From positions 1-64,000 of the forward strand of contig DASXWQ010000026.1 in assembly GCA_036503555.1 (NCBI GenBank): a stretch of DNA of 64,000 nucleotides, read 5' to 3'. The translations under genes were made by a program, and so were the position numbers. Origin of the DNA: Actinocatenispora sp036503555. GTDB lineage: Bacteria; Actinomycetota; Actinomycetes; Mycobacteriales; Micromonosporaceae. Numbering within the stretch: position 1 is the first letter of the stretch; each line of letters opens with the position of its first letter. Below are positions 44,268 through 53,250 of this stretch, in pieces. The notes under the pieces were generated by a model. That model worked only from the letters and a program-made list of their open reading frames with translations. It had not been told where the DNA came from and did no database searches.

Positions 44268-45179
44268 ATGTCCCCATCCGACCTGCGTGGCCGTATCGCG
44301 CTCGTCACGGGAGGTACTGGAGGGATGGGCCGGGTCATCACGACCGAACTGGCCAGAGCGGGCGCTCACGTCGTCACCACCAGCCGGGACCATGAGCGAG
44401 GAGACACGTTGCGTCGGCGAATCGCGACCGAGATGGGTGTCGACCGGGTCGAGGTGCTGACCGGAGATCTCGCGTCCCGCACCGACCTGCACCGGCTCGC
44501 CGCGGAGTTCGCGGGTCGACACGATGCCCTGCATCTGCTGGTCAACAATGCCGGTGCCCACTACCGGCACCGATGGCTGACCGTCGACGGCGTCGAAGCG
44601 CATGTGGCGGTCGACCACCTCGCCGGGTTCGGCCTCACCTACCTGCTGCGTGACCGCCTCCGGGCAGACCCTCCGGCCCGCGTGGTCAATGTCGTCTCGG
44701 CAGCGATGTCCAACATCGGCCCACCGCTGCTCAGACGCCCGCGTCCGGTCCAGCTCGACCTCAGCGGCGTTGCCGACGTGCGCGAACTCAATCCAGCCGA
44801 TGGGTTTGTTCCGTTCGCCGCCTACGCCAGAGCCAAGCTGCTGACCACCATCTGCGGCTACGAATTCGCCGACCGGTGGCGGGACGAAGGCGTGACCGTG
44901 AACGCCGTGCACCCAGGGATCGTGAGCACCGGCTTCGTCGACGACGTCATGCGTGCTGTGCTCGCCCCGTTTCGCTCGCTGATCCACCGGTGGCTGCTGA
45001 CGCCCGAGCAGGGCGCCTCGGCAGCGCTGCGCTTGGCCACCGACCCGGGCCTTGTTGCCGCGTCCGGCCGCTACTACGTGCGTGACCGGGAGAGGCGTTC
45101 CCCCGACATCTCCTACGACCCCGTTACGCGCACGGCAGCTTTTCAACTCAGCCTCAACTGGATCACCGCACCAGGTTGA
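44268..45179 (+). CDS. Retinol-dehydrogenase-like SDR
   Basis: 303 residues: LVTGGTGGMGRVITTELARA, LHLLVNNAGAHYRHRWLTVD, GVEAHVAVDHLAGFGLTYLL, catalytic Ser in NVVSAAMS, YARAK as the Tyr/Lys pair, and VNAVHPGIVSTGF. The longer form with an extra C-terminal part (ALRLATDPGLVAASGRYYVR) fits the retinol-dehydrogenase/oxidoreductase branch. The next gene begins 104 nt on, in the same direction. Confidence 0.88.
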   Translation: MSPSDLRGRIALVTGGTGGMGRVITTELARAGAHVVTTSRDHERGDTLRRRIATEMGVDRVEVLTGDLASRTDLHRLAAEFAGRHDALHLLVNNAGAHYRHRWLTVDGVEAHVAVDHLAGFGLTYLLRDRLRADPPARVVNVVSAAMSNIGPPLLRRPRPVQLDLSGVADVRELNPADGFVPFAAYARAKLLTTICGYEFADRWRDEGVTVNAVHPGIVSTGFVDDVMRAVLAPFRSLIHRWLLTPEQGASAALRLATDPGLVAASGRYYVRDRERRSPDISYDPVTRTAAFQLSLNWITAPG

Positions 45180-45282
45180 TCGATCCGGCTGTGCGACAGC
45201 CCGGCCCGCCGGGCCGGGCGAACGACCCCGCCGAGCGTTCGCCAGTGTCCATCCACAATCGACCATATTCGAGGGGAACGTC

Positions 45283-46140
45283 ATGATTCTGGTTACCGGC
45301 GCGACCGGCACGGTCGGCTCAGAAGCCGTACGACTGCTGTCCGCGCGGCACCATCCCACCAGGGCATTGGTCCGTGACCCGTCCCGCGTGACGCACCGCG
45401 ATGATCTCGCCGACGAGATCGAGATCGTCGTCGGCGATTTCGAACGCCCGGACACCCTCAATGTGGCCCTGACCGGCGTCGACACGGTCATCCTGGTCAG
45501 CCCGGCCGTGCCTGCGCAGGAAGTCGCGCTCATCGACAGCGCTGTCCGGCAGGGGGTCGGGCACATCGTCAAGATCACTAGTAAGGCGTCGGCCGATTCC
45601 CCGGTCGAGCGGCGACGGGGACAGGCGCAGATCGAGGAGCACCTGCTCGCCACCGGCATCGGCTACACCCTGCTGCGATCCAATGCCTACTTACAGAATC
45701 TGTTCGCGCTGGCTCCGATGATCAAACAGACACGGGGATTCGTCATGTCGGCCGGGGACGGAACGGTCGGCATGATCGACGCTCGGGACGTGGCCGCCTG
45801 CGCGACCGCGGTCGCGCAGGAGCCGGACGCCCACCGCAGCCGCACCTACTGGGTGACCGGCCCCGACCTGGTTACCTATACCGACATCGCGAAGGAACTG
45901 TCGGTCGTGCTCGGGCACGACATCGCGTACCGCCGAATCAGCCCAGACGAGCATCAGGCCCTGATGATCAAAGCCGGTGTTCCCCAGCCGGTGGCGACCT
46001 CCAACGCCCAGGCATTCAGCCTGATCGCCGAGGGCGACGCAGCCTGGCTGAGCGACGAAGTGGCCGCCCTTACCGGCACTGCGCCGCGCAGCCTGCACGA
46101 TTTCGTCACCGCATTCCTCGCTGCCTTCGCCGGGCAGTGA
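45283..46140 (+). CDS. NmrA-like NAD(P)H-binding protein
   Basis: 285 residues: ILVTGATGTVGSEAVRLLSA, DFERPDTLNVALTGVDTVIL, HIVKITSKASADSPVERRRG, LRSNAYLQNLFALAPMI and WVTGPDLVTYTDIAKELSVV. It is the same family as the protein at 41629 but from a different branch. GAGGGGAAC precedes the ATG at 45283; the frame is open far upstream over the SDR gene end and this is not used. Likely a quinone or flavin-linked reductase, or a redox sensor. Confidence 0.88.
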   Translation: MILVTGATGTVGSEAVRLLSARHHPTRALVRDPSRVTHRDDLADEIEIVVGDFERPDTLNVALTGVDTVILVSPAVPAQEVALIDSAVRQGVGHIVKITSKASADSPVERRRGQAQIEEHLLATGIGYTLLRSNAYLQNLFALAPMIKQTRGFVMSAGDGTVGMIDARDVAACATAVAQEPDAHRSRTYWVTGPDLVTYTDIAKELSVVLGHDIAYRRISPDEHQALMIKAGVPQPVATSNAQAFSLIAEGDAAWLSDEVAALTGTAPRSLHDFVTAFLAAFAGQ

Positions 46141-46280
46141 CGATGACATCCCGGCTGCTCACCCGTCGTAGGTGTTCGGACCCGCGCAGATGATCTTCAG
46201 AGGTGAAGCGAACCGGAGCCCCGGTGTTCAGTCTCTATCCGTGGATTGGCCGGTGAGTGGGTCGATCTCGTTCCGCCCGA

Positions 46281-46415
46281 CGTCTCGGCGAGCAGCAGGT
46301 GATGGATGTCGGGTCGGCGCAGTACCCGGAGCAGGGAGCTGCCGTGAGGTGTGGGGCGTAATGGACGGCCGGGGGTGGCCCGGTGGTACAGCGGTGCGCC
46401 GATGTCGTGTATCAG
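46281..46415 (-). pseudogene. LysR-type helix-turn-helix fragment
   Basis: 45 residues: LIHDIGAPLYHRATPGRPLR then PTPHGSSLLRVLRRPDIHHL. This recalls the 'LG.PLF.R..GR...LTP.G..LL' stretch at the end of LysR DNA-binding domains. Neither end of the gene is present. Confidence 0.35.
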
Positions 46416-46607
46416 AGACTCCTTCGTACGAGGACAGCGCACTGCTCCTGACACCGGCAGGACATGGCGACCTCCACGACGATCCAGACCATGACGCAGG
46501 GGTGGACTGCGCATCGCAACGTCGGGCGGCGTCGACAAGCTGTGTGTCACCGCCGCGTGGTAGCCCCGGCGGTGTGAGAGCGTCGGCGGCCAGGCCCGGC
46601 GATTCGT

Positions 46608-48162
46608 TCAGTTCGCGCCGGCGCCCGGCGGTTTCGCGCTGCCGAGCGTGAGGTGCCTGGCCTTGTAGAAGGCGACGGGGTCGACCGCTCCCGCGGGACT
46701 GGGATCCTTGTGGAGGTGGACTTCGAAGTGGAGGTGGGGCCCGTGGGCATTGCCGGACAGCCCCACGACCCCGACAACCTGGCCGGTCTTGACCTTCTGC
46801 CCAACCTTCACGGATGGCTGGCGCAGCATGTGGCAGTAGCGGGTGATGACCTGGTCGGGGCTGGTGATGTCCACGTACCAGCGCATCCCGGTGTGGACGC
46901 GCTGCCCGGCCGGTCGCAGTTGCCGGTGGACGGCTCGCACTCGGCGACGGTGACCGTGCCGGTATGGGCTGCCCGGATCGAGGTGCCCTGTTTGGCGGCG
47001 AGGTCGACGCCGTTGTGGTCGGGTCGATCGTGGGTGCGGAAGCCCGCGATCGCGCTGCGGGAGTCGACGTGAAGAGCCGGCCGTGTCTGTGGCCCAGCGG
47101 GGTGTCCATCGTGTCGGTCAGGCGCTGTTGTTCAGTATTGAAGGCCTTGATCAGTTCGGCGGGAAGCTTCGTCATGCGCCAGGCTGTGCGATCCAGGACG
47201 GTGGTCAGGATCGATCCGAACAGCAGCCAGCCCAGCAGCGATATGCCGACGCCGATAAGTCTGGCCGTCCAGGTCCCGGCGGAGATGCCGTTCGGGTCGC
47301 CGCCAAGCAATCGCTCGGTCAGCCAGTACAACGCGGAGAGGAATGTGGCTGGCCGACTGCCACAGGACCCCATACATGCCGCGGTTTCGGGGGTACGGAT
47401 CAGCCAGGCACCCAGAAGAAGCGGGGGCATCGCGATGAGAAGGATCGGCAGTAGCCGGATCGGCCGACGCTCGGTGTCCGGAACGCGCAGTTGGCACGTG
47501 CGCTGGCGGGCGACGACGACCAGAAAGCAGCCGGAACCGGTGAAGGTGGCGGCACCGGGAAACCCGACCACCGCGGCCTGTGCGTCATCTCCGATCACTG
47601 CGCGCCGATCGATCACCAGCGCGGTTCGGCGAACCGTATCGACCCGATCCACTCTCGCCAGGCACCGCTCAAGCAGGTCGGCCGCCGAGGAGCCGGTGCT
47701 GGCGCGGAACAGCGTGACCGACCACTGCATGGACACAATGTGCCGAGCTGTCTTCTCCGCGACGGGCAGGTCAACCTTCCGGACGTTGCGGACCAGGTCC
47801 CGGACGAGCGGCGCGAAGATGATGTACAGCGTCACCAGCAGGCTCGCGGACATGACCGCAAGCGCAAGCCAGAACGTGTACGGCGCGACCGGTCCAACTG
47901 CGGCCAGCGTGACCACGATGACGTCCGGCACAACCGGGGGCCAGAACCTCGCCAGAGGAAACAGGACCCCGGCGATACGCAGCGCGCTTCGTCGCCCATG
48001 ATCGGCCTGGCCAGGCGAGCGCGGCGGCTCAAGCACCGCAAACGCGGTGCTTGACGCCTTGATACGACCTTCTTGGGCTGCGATGCAGAGCCGCAGCCAC
48101 AACGGATCGTTGTCGCGTGCCAGCCCAGGCAACACACGAGGCCGACGATGCCGGAGCAGCAT
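46608..48162 (-). pseudogene. Membrane protein with C-terminal M23 peptidase domain, frameshifted
   Basis: The N-terminal part (frame from ATG 48162) holds several membrane segments (PDVIVVTLAAVGPVAPYTFW, LALAVMSASLLVTLYIIFA, LLPILLIAMPPLLLGAWLI, LIGVGISLLGWLLFGSILTT). The M23 metallopeptidase part follows in other frames: AGFRTHDRPDHNGVDLAAKQ (zinc ligands in HNGVD), then a shift to YVDITSPDQVITRYCHMLRQ, GQVVGVVGLSGNAHGPHLHF (H-x-H). Two frameshifts (about 47050 and 46920) are needed. A fused membrane/M23 protein fits a conjugation or cell-wall-crossing role. It is divergent from the toxin locus. Confidence 0.65.
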
Positions 48163-48355
48163 CCGTCCTTCGTCGGATCGCTTGATGCCTCGGGCGGTAC
48201 GACACGCCCACCGAAATGGCGAGCGGGTCAACTCCTCAGCCACAGCCACTCGTTCCACGGACGAAACCGTGGCACAGGGGGTCCACCCGTCTCGGCCGGA
48301 GACAGGGGTAGCGCACTACACGACCGATCGGGCAGCCTCCTCGCGGAAGGTGGGT

Positions 48356-49255
48356 GTGAACATCGAGGACGTGGCCGCACAACTCAGGGCCGCCGTTACG
48401 GGTCTGCACCGAGCGATCGGCGCGCTCGGTAGGGCGCGCACCGAGGTGGAGCGCGCCGGCCAGTACACCGCGGCAGCCACTCGCGCTTCCACAGATCCGA
48501 GGCCTCGTCACGCGCATGCGGCGTATCAGCAGGCTGTCGGGAAGGCGGGCGAGATCGAAGCGCTGCTCGCCGCTGGACGAGACGCGGTCACCGCCTACCT
48601 CGCCCACATCGAAGGCACCACGTCCAGCGCCGCTGGTAACGCCACTGGCGATCCGGCGCCGCCAACGACCGCAGGGCCCGGCCCGCTGCTCCGGCGTGGG
48701 CTGCCGTCGCCAGGGCACCGCGGCGTACCGGAGCATGTGCGCGACGCAGCCCGACGACTCCGATCACGCACACCTGACGATCAGATGTGGGCCAACGGGA
48801 AGGGACCCGAGTGGACCGACGGCCTCGCGACCAACGATGACGACGGCCATGCGGTCCTCGGCGGAGGCGTGATGACCAGCGCGGGCGCGGCCCGAACAGC
48901 GACATGCCCGGCCTGAAGAAGTACCCGGCGTTCCGGTGGGGCAACAACGCCGACCATGTGGAGTCGCACACCGCCGCGCTCATGCGCGCGGACACCTCAC
49001 TGAGGAGCGTCACCCTGACCATCAACACCGTGGTGGGCAACCCCGGCCAACCGTTGCGCAACGGCAGGACAGGCGAGATCCAGAAAGGGCGGGACGGTAC
49101 CGTGAAGTACAAGCAGTTCACCTGCGACGAGCAGCTACCCGCCATGCTGCCCGCGGGAGCGAGATTGACCGTGTACGTCAAGGACGGACCCAACGGCGAG
49201 GTCCGGTCCTGGAAAGACCTACACGGGAACCGGAGAAGGGATCGCTGCACCGTGA
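48356..49255 (+). pseudogene. SCP1.201/DddA-like deaminase toxin, frameshifted
   Basis: GTG 48356 (GGAAGG upstream) opens a helical N-terminal domain (VNIEDVAAQLRAAVTGLHRA onward) and the linker VPEHVRDAARRL; this frame stops at 48916. The deaminase core lies one frame over (48904-49210): NADHVESHTAALMRADTSLR has the catalytic H-x-E, and FTCDEQLPAMLPAGARLTVY has one zinc Cys. The ending TYTGTGEGIAAP and TGA (49253-49255) return to the first frame. The usual first zinc Cys (P-C before the C) is not visible. So the toxin is broken by two compensating shifts and may lack a zinc ligand; family members deaminate cytosine in DNA. Confidence 0.65.
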
Positions 49256-49713
49256 GCACCTACGTGGTCGACCTCAACGGGGATGGGATGCACGACCCGG
49301 CCCGGCCGTACACACTCGACGAGTTCCCGCTCGACCACTGGTTCGACCGCATGCTGTCCACCGTCGCCGACAGCGGCACTCCAATGATCGCCGAGCTCGG
49401 GCCGGCCAGCCAAGCACCGCAGCTGCTGTTCGCCCTTGACTGCGTTGACGCCGACACCGTCCACGCCATGATCCGGTGGCGAGCCACCGGCGAGTTCGGT
49501 TACCACCCGGACGCTCCCGAGCTGACAGGCGAGGTCGAGTTCGACGGTCGGTTCATCGACAGCGTGCAGCACATGGTGGCGTACCCACCGGCCGCCACCC
49601 ACGTCACCGGCCAGCAGGTCATGGGCGCGGTAAGCGAGTACGTACGCACCGGCCAACGACCTACTACCCTTCAGTGGCACGAGGTTCGCGACGACACCGG
49701 GTCTGCGCGATAG
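49252..49713 (+). CDS. Imm1-family immunity protein
   Basis: 153 residues from GTG 49252, in a GTGA overlap with the toxin's natural stop. The sequence STYVVDLNGDGMHDPARPYT, LDHWFDRMLSTVADSGTPMI, LLFALDCVDADTVHAMIRWR and the C-terminal VSEYVRTGQRPTTLQWHEV (the 'TGQRPT.L.W.EV' ending) fits Imm1 immunity proteins that follow SCP1.201-type deaminases in actinomycetes. It would bind and block the deaminase. The gene is intact although the toxin is not. Confidence 0.75.
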   Translation: MSTYVVDLNGDGMHDPARPYTLDEFPLDHWFDRMLSTVADSGTPMIAELGPASQAPQLLFALDCVDADTVHAMIRWRATGEFGYHPDAPELTGEVEFDGRFIDSVQHMVAYPPAATHVTGQQVMGAVSEYVRTGQRPTTLQWHEVRDDTGSAR

Positions 49714-50634
49714 TCGCGACGACCTTGTCCTTCGCCTGGTCGATGAGCCCGAGTGAGCGCGGCAGCTGCGCCGTAGCCGTCGTGATCGCCTGGACCAACT
49801 GCCCCGGCTGCGCGCTGCGCAAGAGGTTGCACGACGCCACCGACCTGATCTGGAAAACCGCGAGGCTCGAGGGATTCCTGCGCCGGGTGGTGGAAGACCG
49901 TCCGGTCGGCAGGGTCTTCCTTGATCCCCGAACATGACCGTTCCTAGCTCGTTCCGCGCGCGGCGGTCGCGCACCACCGTTGACCAGAGAGCAGCCGAAA
50001 GCCGAACCTGCAGCGAGGATTGCGGTCCGCGCGGCGTTCGGTCACCGGGAACGAACGACGGCTGCTGCCGCCCCGCGCACCGAGGCCAACGTCTGCGAGG
50101 GGTTCTGGTGCGCTGTCTGGATTCCGCGCTGTCCTTGGGTCCCAAACTAGGAAGGTTCCCACGCCAAACCGATTGCTCGTTCACCATCCTCCCGAGCTGC
50201 CCGACAGCGGGCGCTGGGTGGACCGTCTCACCGAAACAGCAGCGCCGCCACTCCCGGCTGGTCTGGCCGGCCGGCGGACCGCGGGCTGGCCTTGGGCTGG
50301 GCTGACCATTACGGTGATCGCGATCGCGACCACCGGCGGGTCGCGGGCAGCTGAGGCTGCTACGCCGAAGGACATTTGCTGATTCAGCAGTCACGCACCG
50401 AAACGCTTGCTCGCTGTGCGATCCGGGACTGGTCGTCATGTATGTCAGATCGTAGTTTCGCCACAAGGTCCGGCGCCCTGCTGGGCAAGTGGTACCAGTA
50501 CGAACTCGGTTCCCGGCGATGAAGGAGGGATCGAGAACACCCAGGGCTTTAGGGCATCGGCAACAGTGGCGCCGCTGGCGCGCGACGCCCGCTCGACCCT
50601 TCGCAGCAGCGCCTACACAGGAAGGGCATTCTTC
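49714..50634. other. Region without a confident gene
   Basis: 920 nt. A leftward frame at about 49720-49900 contains QLVQAITTATAQLPRSLGLI then DQAKDKVVATIAQ, which recalls the helical N-terminal domain of deaminase-type toxins and may be a remnant of a second toxin gene, but it is short. The rest shows nothing recognisable. Confidence 0.35.
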
Positions 50635-51105
50635 ATGCGGCTGATAACGAGACACAGAACAAGGCTCGCCACGCTCGCTCTGGCGGGCGCCGCGCTCATC
50701 TTCACCGCGACCTCACCGGCGATGGCCGCCGAAACCAGCGGCAACCCGACACGCTCCCAGGTCTCACCGGATGGCGCCGGCACCTGGGACTACCTGGGCT
50801 CGGACGACTTCACGACGCAGAGCCGCAACTTCGAATCGGGTGGCGGAGACTTCATGATCTGCCTGGACTCAGCCAGTCCGCACGGTCATTACGCCATGTT
50901 CGAGGAGGACCCGGCCAATCCCGACGACCAGGTCCGCACCAACGACGGCCTCCTCAACGGACTCGACTTCCCGGGCGACTTCAACAGCAGCGGCTGCTAC
51001 GCCTTCCGCGGGATCGGCAGCTACGTCGACGGCACCAACGGCAAGGCCGAGTTCTATGTCGCGGGATACAACGGCGGAGTCGCGACCGTCTACGCCTACG
51101 ACTGA
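50635..51105 (+). CDS. Small secreted protein of unknown function
   Basis: 156 residues: a Sec signal peptide (basic start, LATLALAGAALIFTAT, cleavage near AMAAE), then a mature domain of about 125 residues rich in Gly/Asp/Ser with two Cys (FMICLDSAS and SSGCYAFRG) that could form a disulfide. No known motif. AGGAAGGG lies upstream of ATG 50635. Open frame upstream to 50407 is not part of the gene. Confidence 0.75.
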   Translation: MRLITRHRTRLATLALAGAALIFTATSPAMAAETSGNPTRSQVSPDGAGTWDYLGSDDFTTQSRNFESGGGDFMICLDSASPHGHYAMFEEDPANPDDQVRTNDGLLNGLDFPGDFNSSGCYAFRGIGSYVDGTNGKAEFYVAGYNGGVATVYAYD

Positions 51106-51289
51106 GGCCGCGGCGGCGTTACTCATCACGGCCTCACCGACGCCGACCAACGGTCGTCGTCGGAAAGACGCTCGATCACAGGACCATGCCGATCGTATGA
51201 CGGCCATGCCGGCGTCGAGCAGATCCGCGAAACGCTCCGGCGTGATGGCCTCGAGGCGTTCGTTGCGCCGCCCGGTCCGCCAGCGGGAC

Positions 51290-51406
51290 TGCACGTCGTA
51301 CTTCATGACCCACCTCGCACTGCTGGAAGGCACCGGCGACGGAGATCGCACCACCTGGCTGGAACCCGTCACCGACGACCAGTACCAAGCAGCGCAGGGG
51401 CAGTAG
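51290..51406 (+). pseudogene. Possible cupin-like protein tail
   Basis: The frame reads SYFMTHLALLEGTGDGDRTT then WLEPVTDDQYQAA, resembling the C-terminal end of small cupin-fold proteins ('TTW.E.VTD.QY'). Only about 38 residues fit; nothing upstream in frame supports a full gene. Confidence 0.25.
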
Positions 51407-51579
51407 CACAGCGGCCGCAGCGCTCGGGTACGAGCAGCCGTAGCGACGCATCTCGTCCCGACGGCCTGTGGTGCTATCCCGGTCGGTTGAGCTGGGCCAT
51501 CAGTTCCCTGTTGGCGGTGTTCTCACCCCGACCCGGGCCCCGGCGCATCAGCGCCGGGGCCCTCGCTGTGGAGGTGCCT

Positions 51580-52033
51580 ATGGGCCAAGAGCTTGACGAC
51601 CGGTTCGACGACGAGGACTACCCCGGCCTACACGATGGGCCGCGCCGCGGAGATTCTCGGCGTCTCGCAGGATTTCCTGCGCAGCCTGGACGAGGCGAAC
51701 CTGATCGACCCGCACCGCTCACCGGGCGGACACCGCCGTTACTCGCGCTACCAGCTGCGGTTGGCCGCCCGCGCCCGCACGATGGTCGACGCCGGCACCG
51801 CGATCGACGCCGCCTGCCGGATCATCATCCTGGAAGACCCACTCGAAGAAGCCCAACGCCTCAACTACCAGTACCAGCAACGCGACGCCAGAGCACAGCA
51901 GACCATGCGCCGGGCGTCGGCCGGCAGCGGCCGACCCATCCGTGGCCGAATCCGTTGCCGGCGGGCTGGCTCGACCGCTGGGGTGGGCGCAGCGATCCGT
52001 TGCCGTACAGGCAGGTCGAACCCGACGTCGTGA
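51580..52033 (+). pseudogene. MerR-family regulator with a one-base C insertion
   Basis: ATG 51580 (GAGGTG upstream) begins GQELDDRFDDEDYP. After 'gactacccc', where three C's would keep the frame, the MerR helix-turn-helix continues one frame over: AYTMGRAAEILGVSQDFLRS, LDEANLIDPHRSPGGHRRYS, RYQLRLAARARTMVDAGTAI, DAACRIIILEDPLEEAQRLN. All MerR landmarks are intact, so the extra C is the only lesion seen. This branch is common in actinomycetes near mobile or stress genes. Confidence 0.8.
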
Positions 52034-52158
52034 TCGAAGTCGAGGTCGACACGGCATTCGAATTGGGAAGATTTCGCCATCCCTGCAAGGGATTGCGTGC
52101 CCGGCTGGACATGTCGCCCTACGACGTGCCCACCTACCGGCGGGACGAACCCGAGTAG
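51925..52158 (+). pseudogene. ATP-dependent DNA ligase, C-terminal remnant
   Basis: In a third frame overlapping the MerR tail: HPWPNPLPAGWLDRWGGRSD, PLPYRQVEPDVVIEVEVDTA, FELGRFRHPCKGLRARLDMS, ending DVPTYRRDEPE. The 'EPDVV.E..VDTA.E.GRFRH...R.D..P.DVP' pattern is that of the C-terminal OB-fold end of LigC-type/actinophage DNA ligases. The nucleotidyltransferase part is absent. Confidence 0.5.
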
Positions 52159-52660
52159 GCCAGCACCAAGCCACCGGCAATGTCGGCGTGAGCGTTCCAC
52201 AGCGGACCAGGTGAATTCCGAGAACTGGAGCTTAACCGCGTAGGACGGATGAGCCGGACGCTGGAGCGGCAACCTGAGACACGAGAGGCCCTCCTACTTC
52301 GCTGGCCGTCGGATCACGCACCCTTGCCGGGGCGCAGCGAGCAGCACGTCCCTGCATGCACCCGCGGGAAGCTGGCACCTACCTGCGACTGCCACCGGCT
52401 GCACCCTGTTCCTGTTCTACCCTGAAGGTTGATCGCCTCCCGGCCCTGGAGGCACAGCACCGGCTGCCACGCGGAACCCGGCGGTCGCGACCAGCCCGGT
52501 CAGCACACCACTACGCGACAAGCCGTGTCCTCAGAGCCAGATGAGGAGCGTGGCGAGGTCGATCATGCCGCGGTGGGACAGCCGGGAGATCGGTGACATA
52601 GCAGTACCCGGTTGCTGTCCCGCAGCACCCTGTAAATACGGCTGGACACGAGTGGCCCTG
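52159..52660. other. Gene-poor region with an IS transposase tail
   Basis: About 500 nt with no gene. On the minus strand, ending at 52531, the frame SHRGMIDLATLLIWL resembles the last residues of IS transposases ('..IDLA.I.LWL'); nothing else of the element remains. Confidence 0.3.
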
Positions 52661-52662
52661 TT

Positions 52663-52679
52663 GTAACAAGATTAGTTGC
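52663..52679. promoter_or_regulatory. Operator copy A upstream of the Rrf2 gene
   Basis: GTAAC-N7-GTTGC, 33 nt before the Rrf2 start. It matches copy B at 53210-53226 (GTAAC-N7-GTTAC) in arms and spacing, pointing to autoregulation. Confidence 0.6.
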
Positions 52680-52711
52680 GACAAGAGGGCGTCGACGACT
52701 CGGGGGGTCAC

Positions 52712-53146
52712 GTGAGTACGAACAGTCGCATGACCGTGGCAACGCACGCGCTGACCTGGATGGCGCGGGTGTGCCCCAAGCGACCCGACGGCATCGTGAC
52801 ATCCGAACAGATCGCCGACAGTGTCAACACCAACCCTGTTGTCATCCGCCGCATCCTTGGAAGTCTGCGCGACGCGGGCCTGGTGGCGTCGCAGCGTGGA
52901 CACGGCGCCGGTTGGCGGTTGGCCCGCGCCCCGGAATCGATCAGTCTGCGGGATGTCTACGGCGCCGTCGAGCCTGATCCACTCATCGCCTTGCACGCCA
53001 CGCCCCCCAACCAGAAGTGCCCCGTCGCGCGGGGTATCCCACCCGTCCTGCGAGAGGTGTACGACCGCGCGGAAGGGTCGATGAAAGCCGAACTGGCAGC
53101 CGTGACCGTCGCCGACGTCGCGAGAGAGACAGTTCCTGGACCCTGA
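52712..53146 (+). CDS. Rrf2-family transcriptional regulator
   Basis: 144 residues from GTG 52712 after a G-rich ribosome site. Winged helix: THALTWMARVCPKRPDGIVT, SEQIADSVNTNPVVIRRILG and SLRDAGLVASQRGHGAGWRL, with the R-G-H-G-x-G-W wing of the family. It has only one Cys in the sensor region (PNQKCPVARG) instead of the three that bind an iron-sulphur cluster in IscR/NsrR, so it probably senses by thiol chemistry or ligand like the YwnA/HypR group. The same operator precedes it and the MFS gene. Confidence 0.88.
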   Translation: MSTNSRMTVATHALTWMARVCPKRPDGIVTSEQIADSVNTNPVVIRRILGSLRDAGLVASQRGHGAGWRLARAPESISLRDVYGAVEPDPLIALHATPPNQKCPVARGIPPVLREVYDRAEGSMKAELAAVTVADVARETVPGP

Positions 53147-53167
53147 ACCCACCGCACGCTCAATGCC

Positions 53168-53191
53168 GGCCGACCCCTCCCGGGGTCGGCC
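53168..53191. terminator. Perfect hairpin between Rrf2 and MFS genes
   Basis: A 10-bp perfect stem (GGCCGACCCC / GGGGTCGGCC) with a 4-nt loop, 22 nt past the Rrf2 stop. It should end or attenuate the Rrf2 transcript, so the MFS gene likely has its own promoter near the operator at 53210. Confidence 0.65.
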
Positions 53192-53209
53192 TCTCCTCGG
53201 CCCGACGTC

Positions 53210-53226
53210 GTAACCATTTCTGTTAC
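53210..53226. promoter_or_regulatory. Operator copy B upstream of the MFS gene
   Basis: A perfect palindrome GTAAC-N7-GTTAC lying 25 nt before the MFS start codon. Same arms and spacing as copy A upstream of the Rrf2 gene. Confidence 0.65.
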
Positions 53227-53250
53227 ATCAAATACCTGGAGACCCGGATC

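Noticed and set aside
48904..49713. Single 269-codon protein fusing deaminase and Imm1
   Set aside because: The two share a frame only because of the frameshift; the natural toxin ending TGTGEGIAAP plus stop and the GTGA overlap show two genes.
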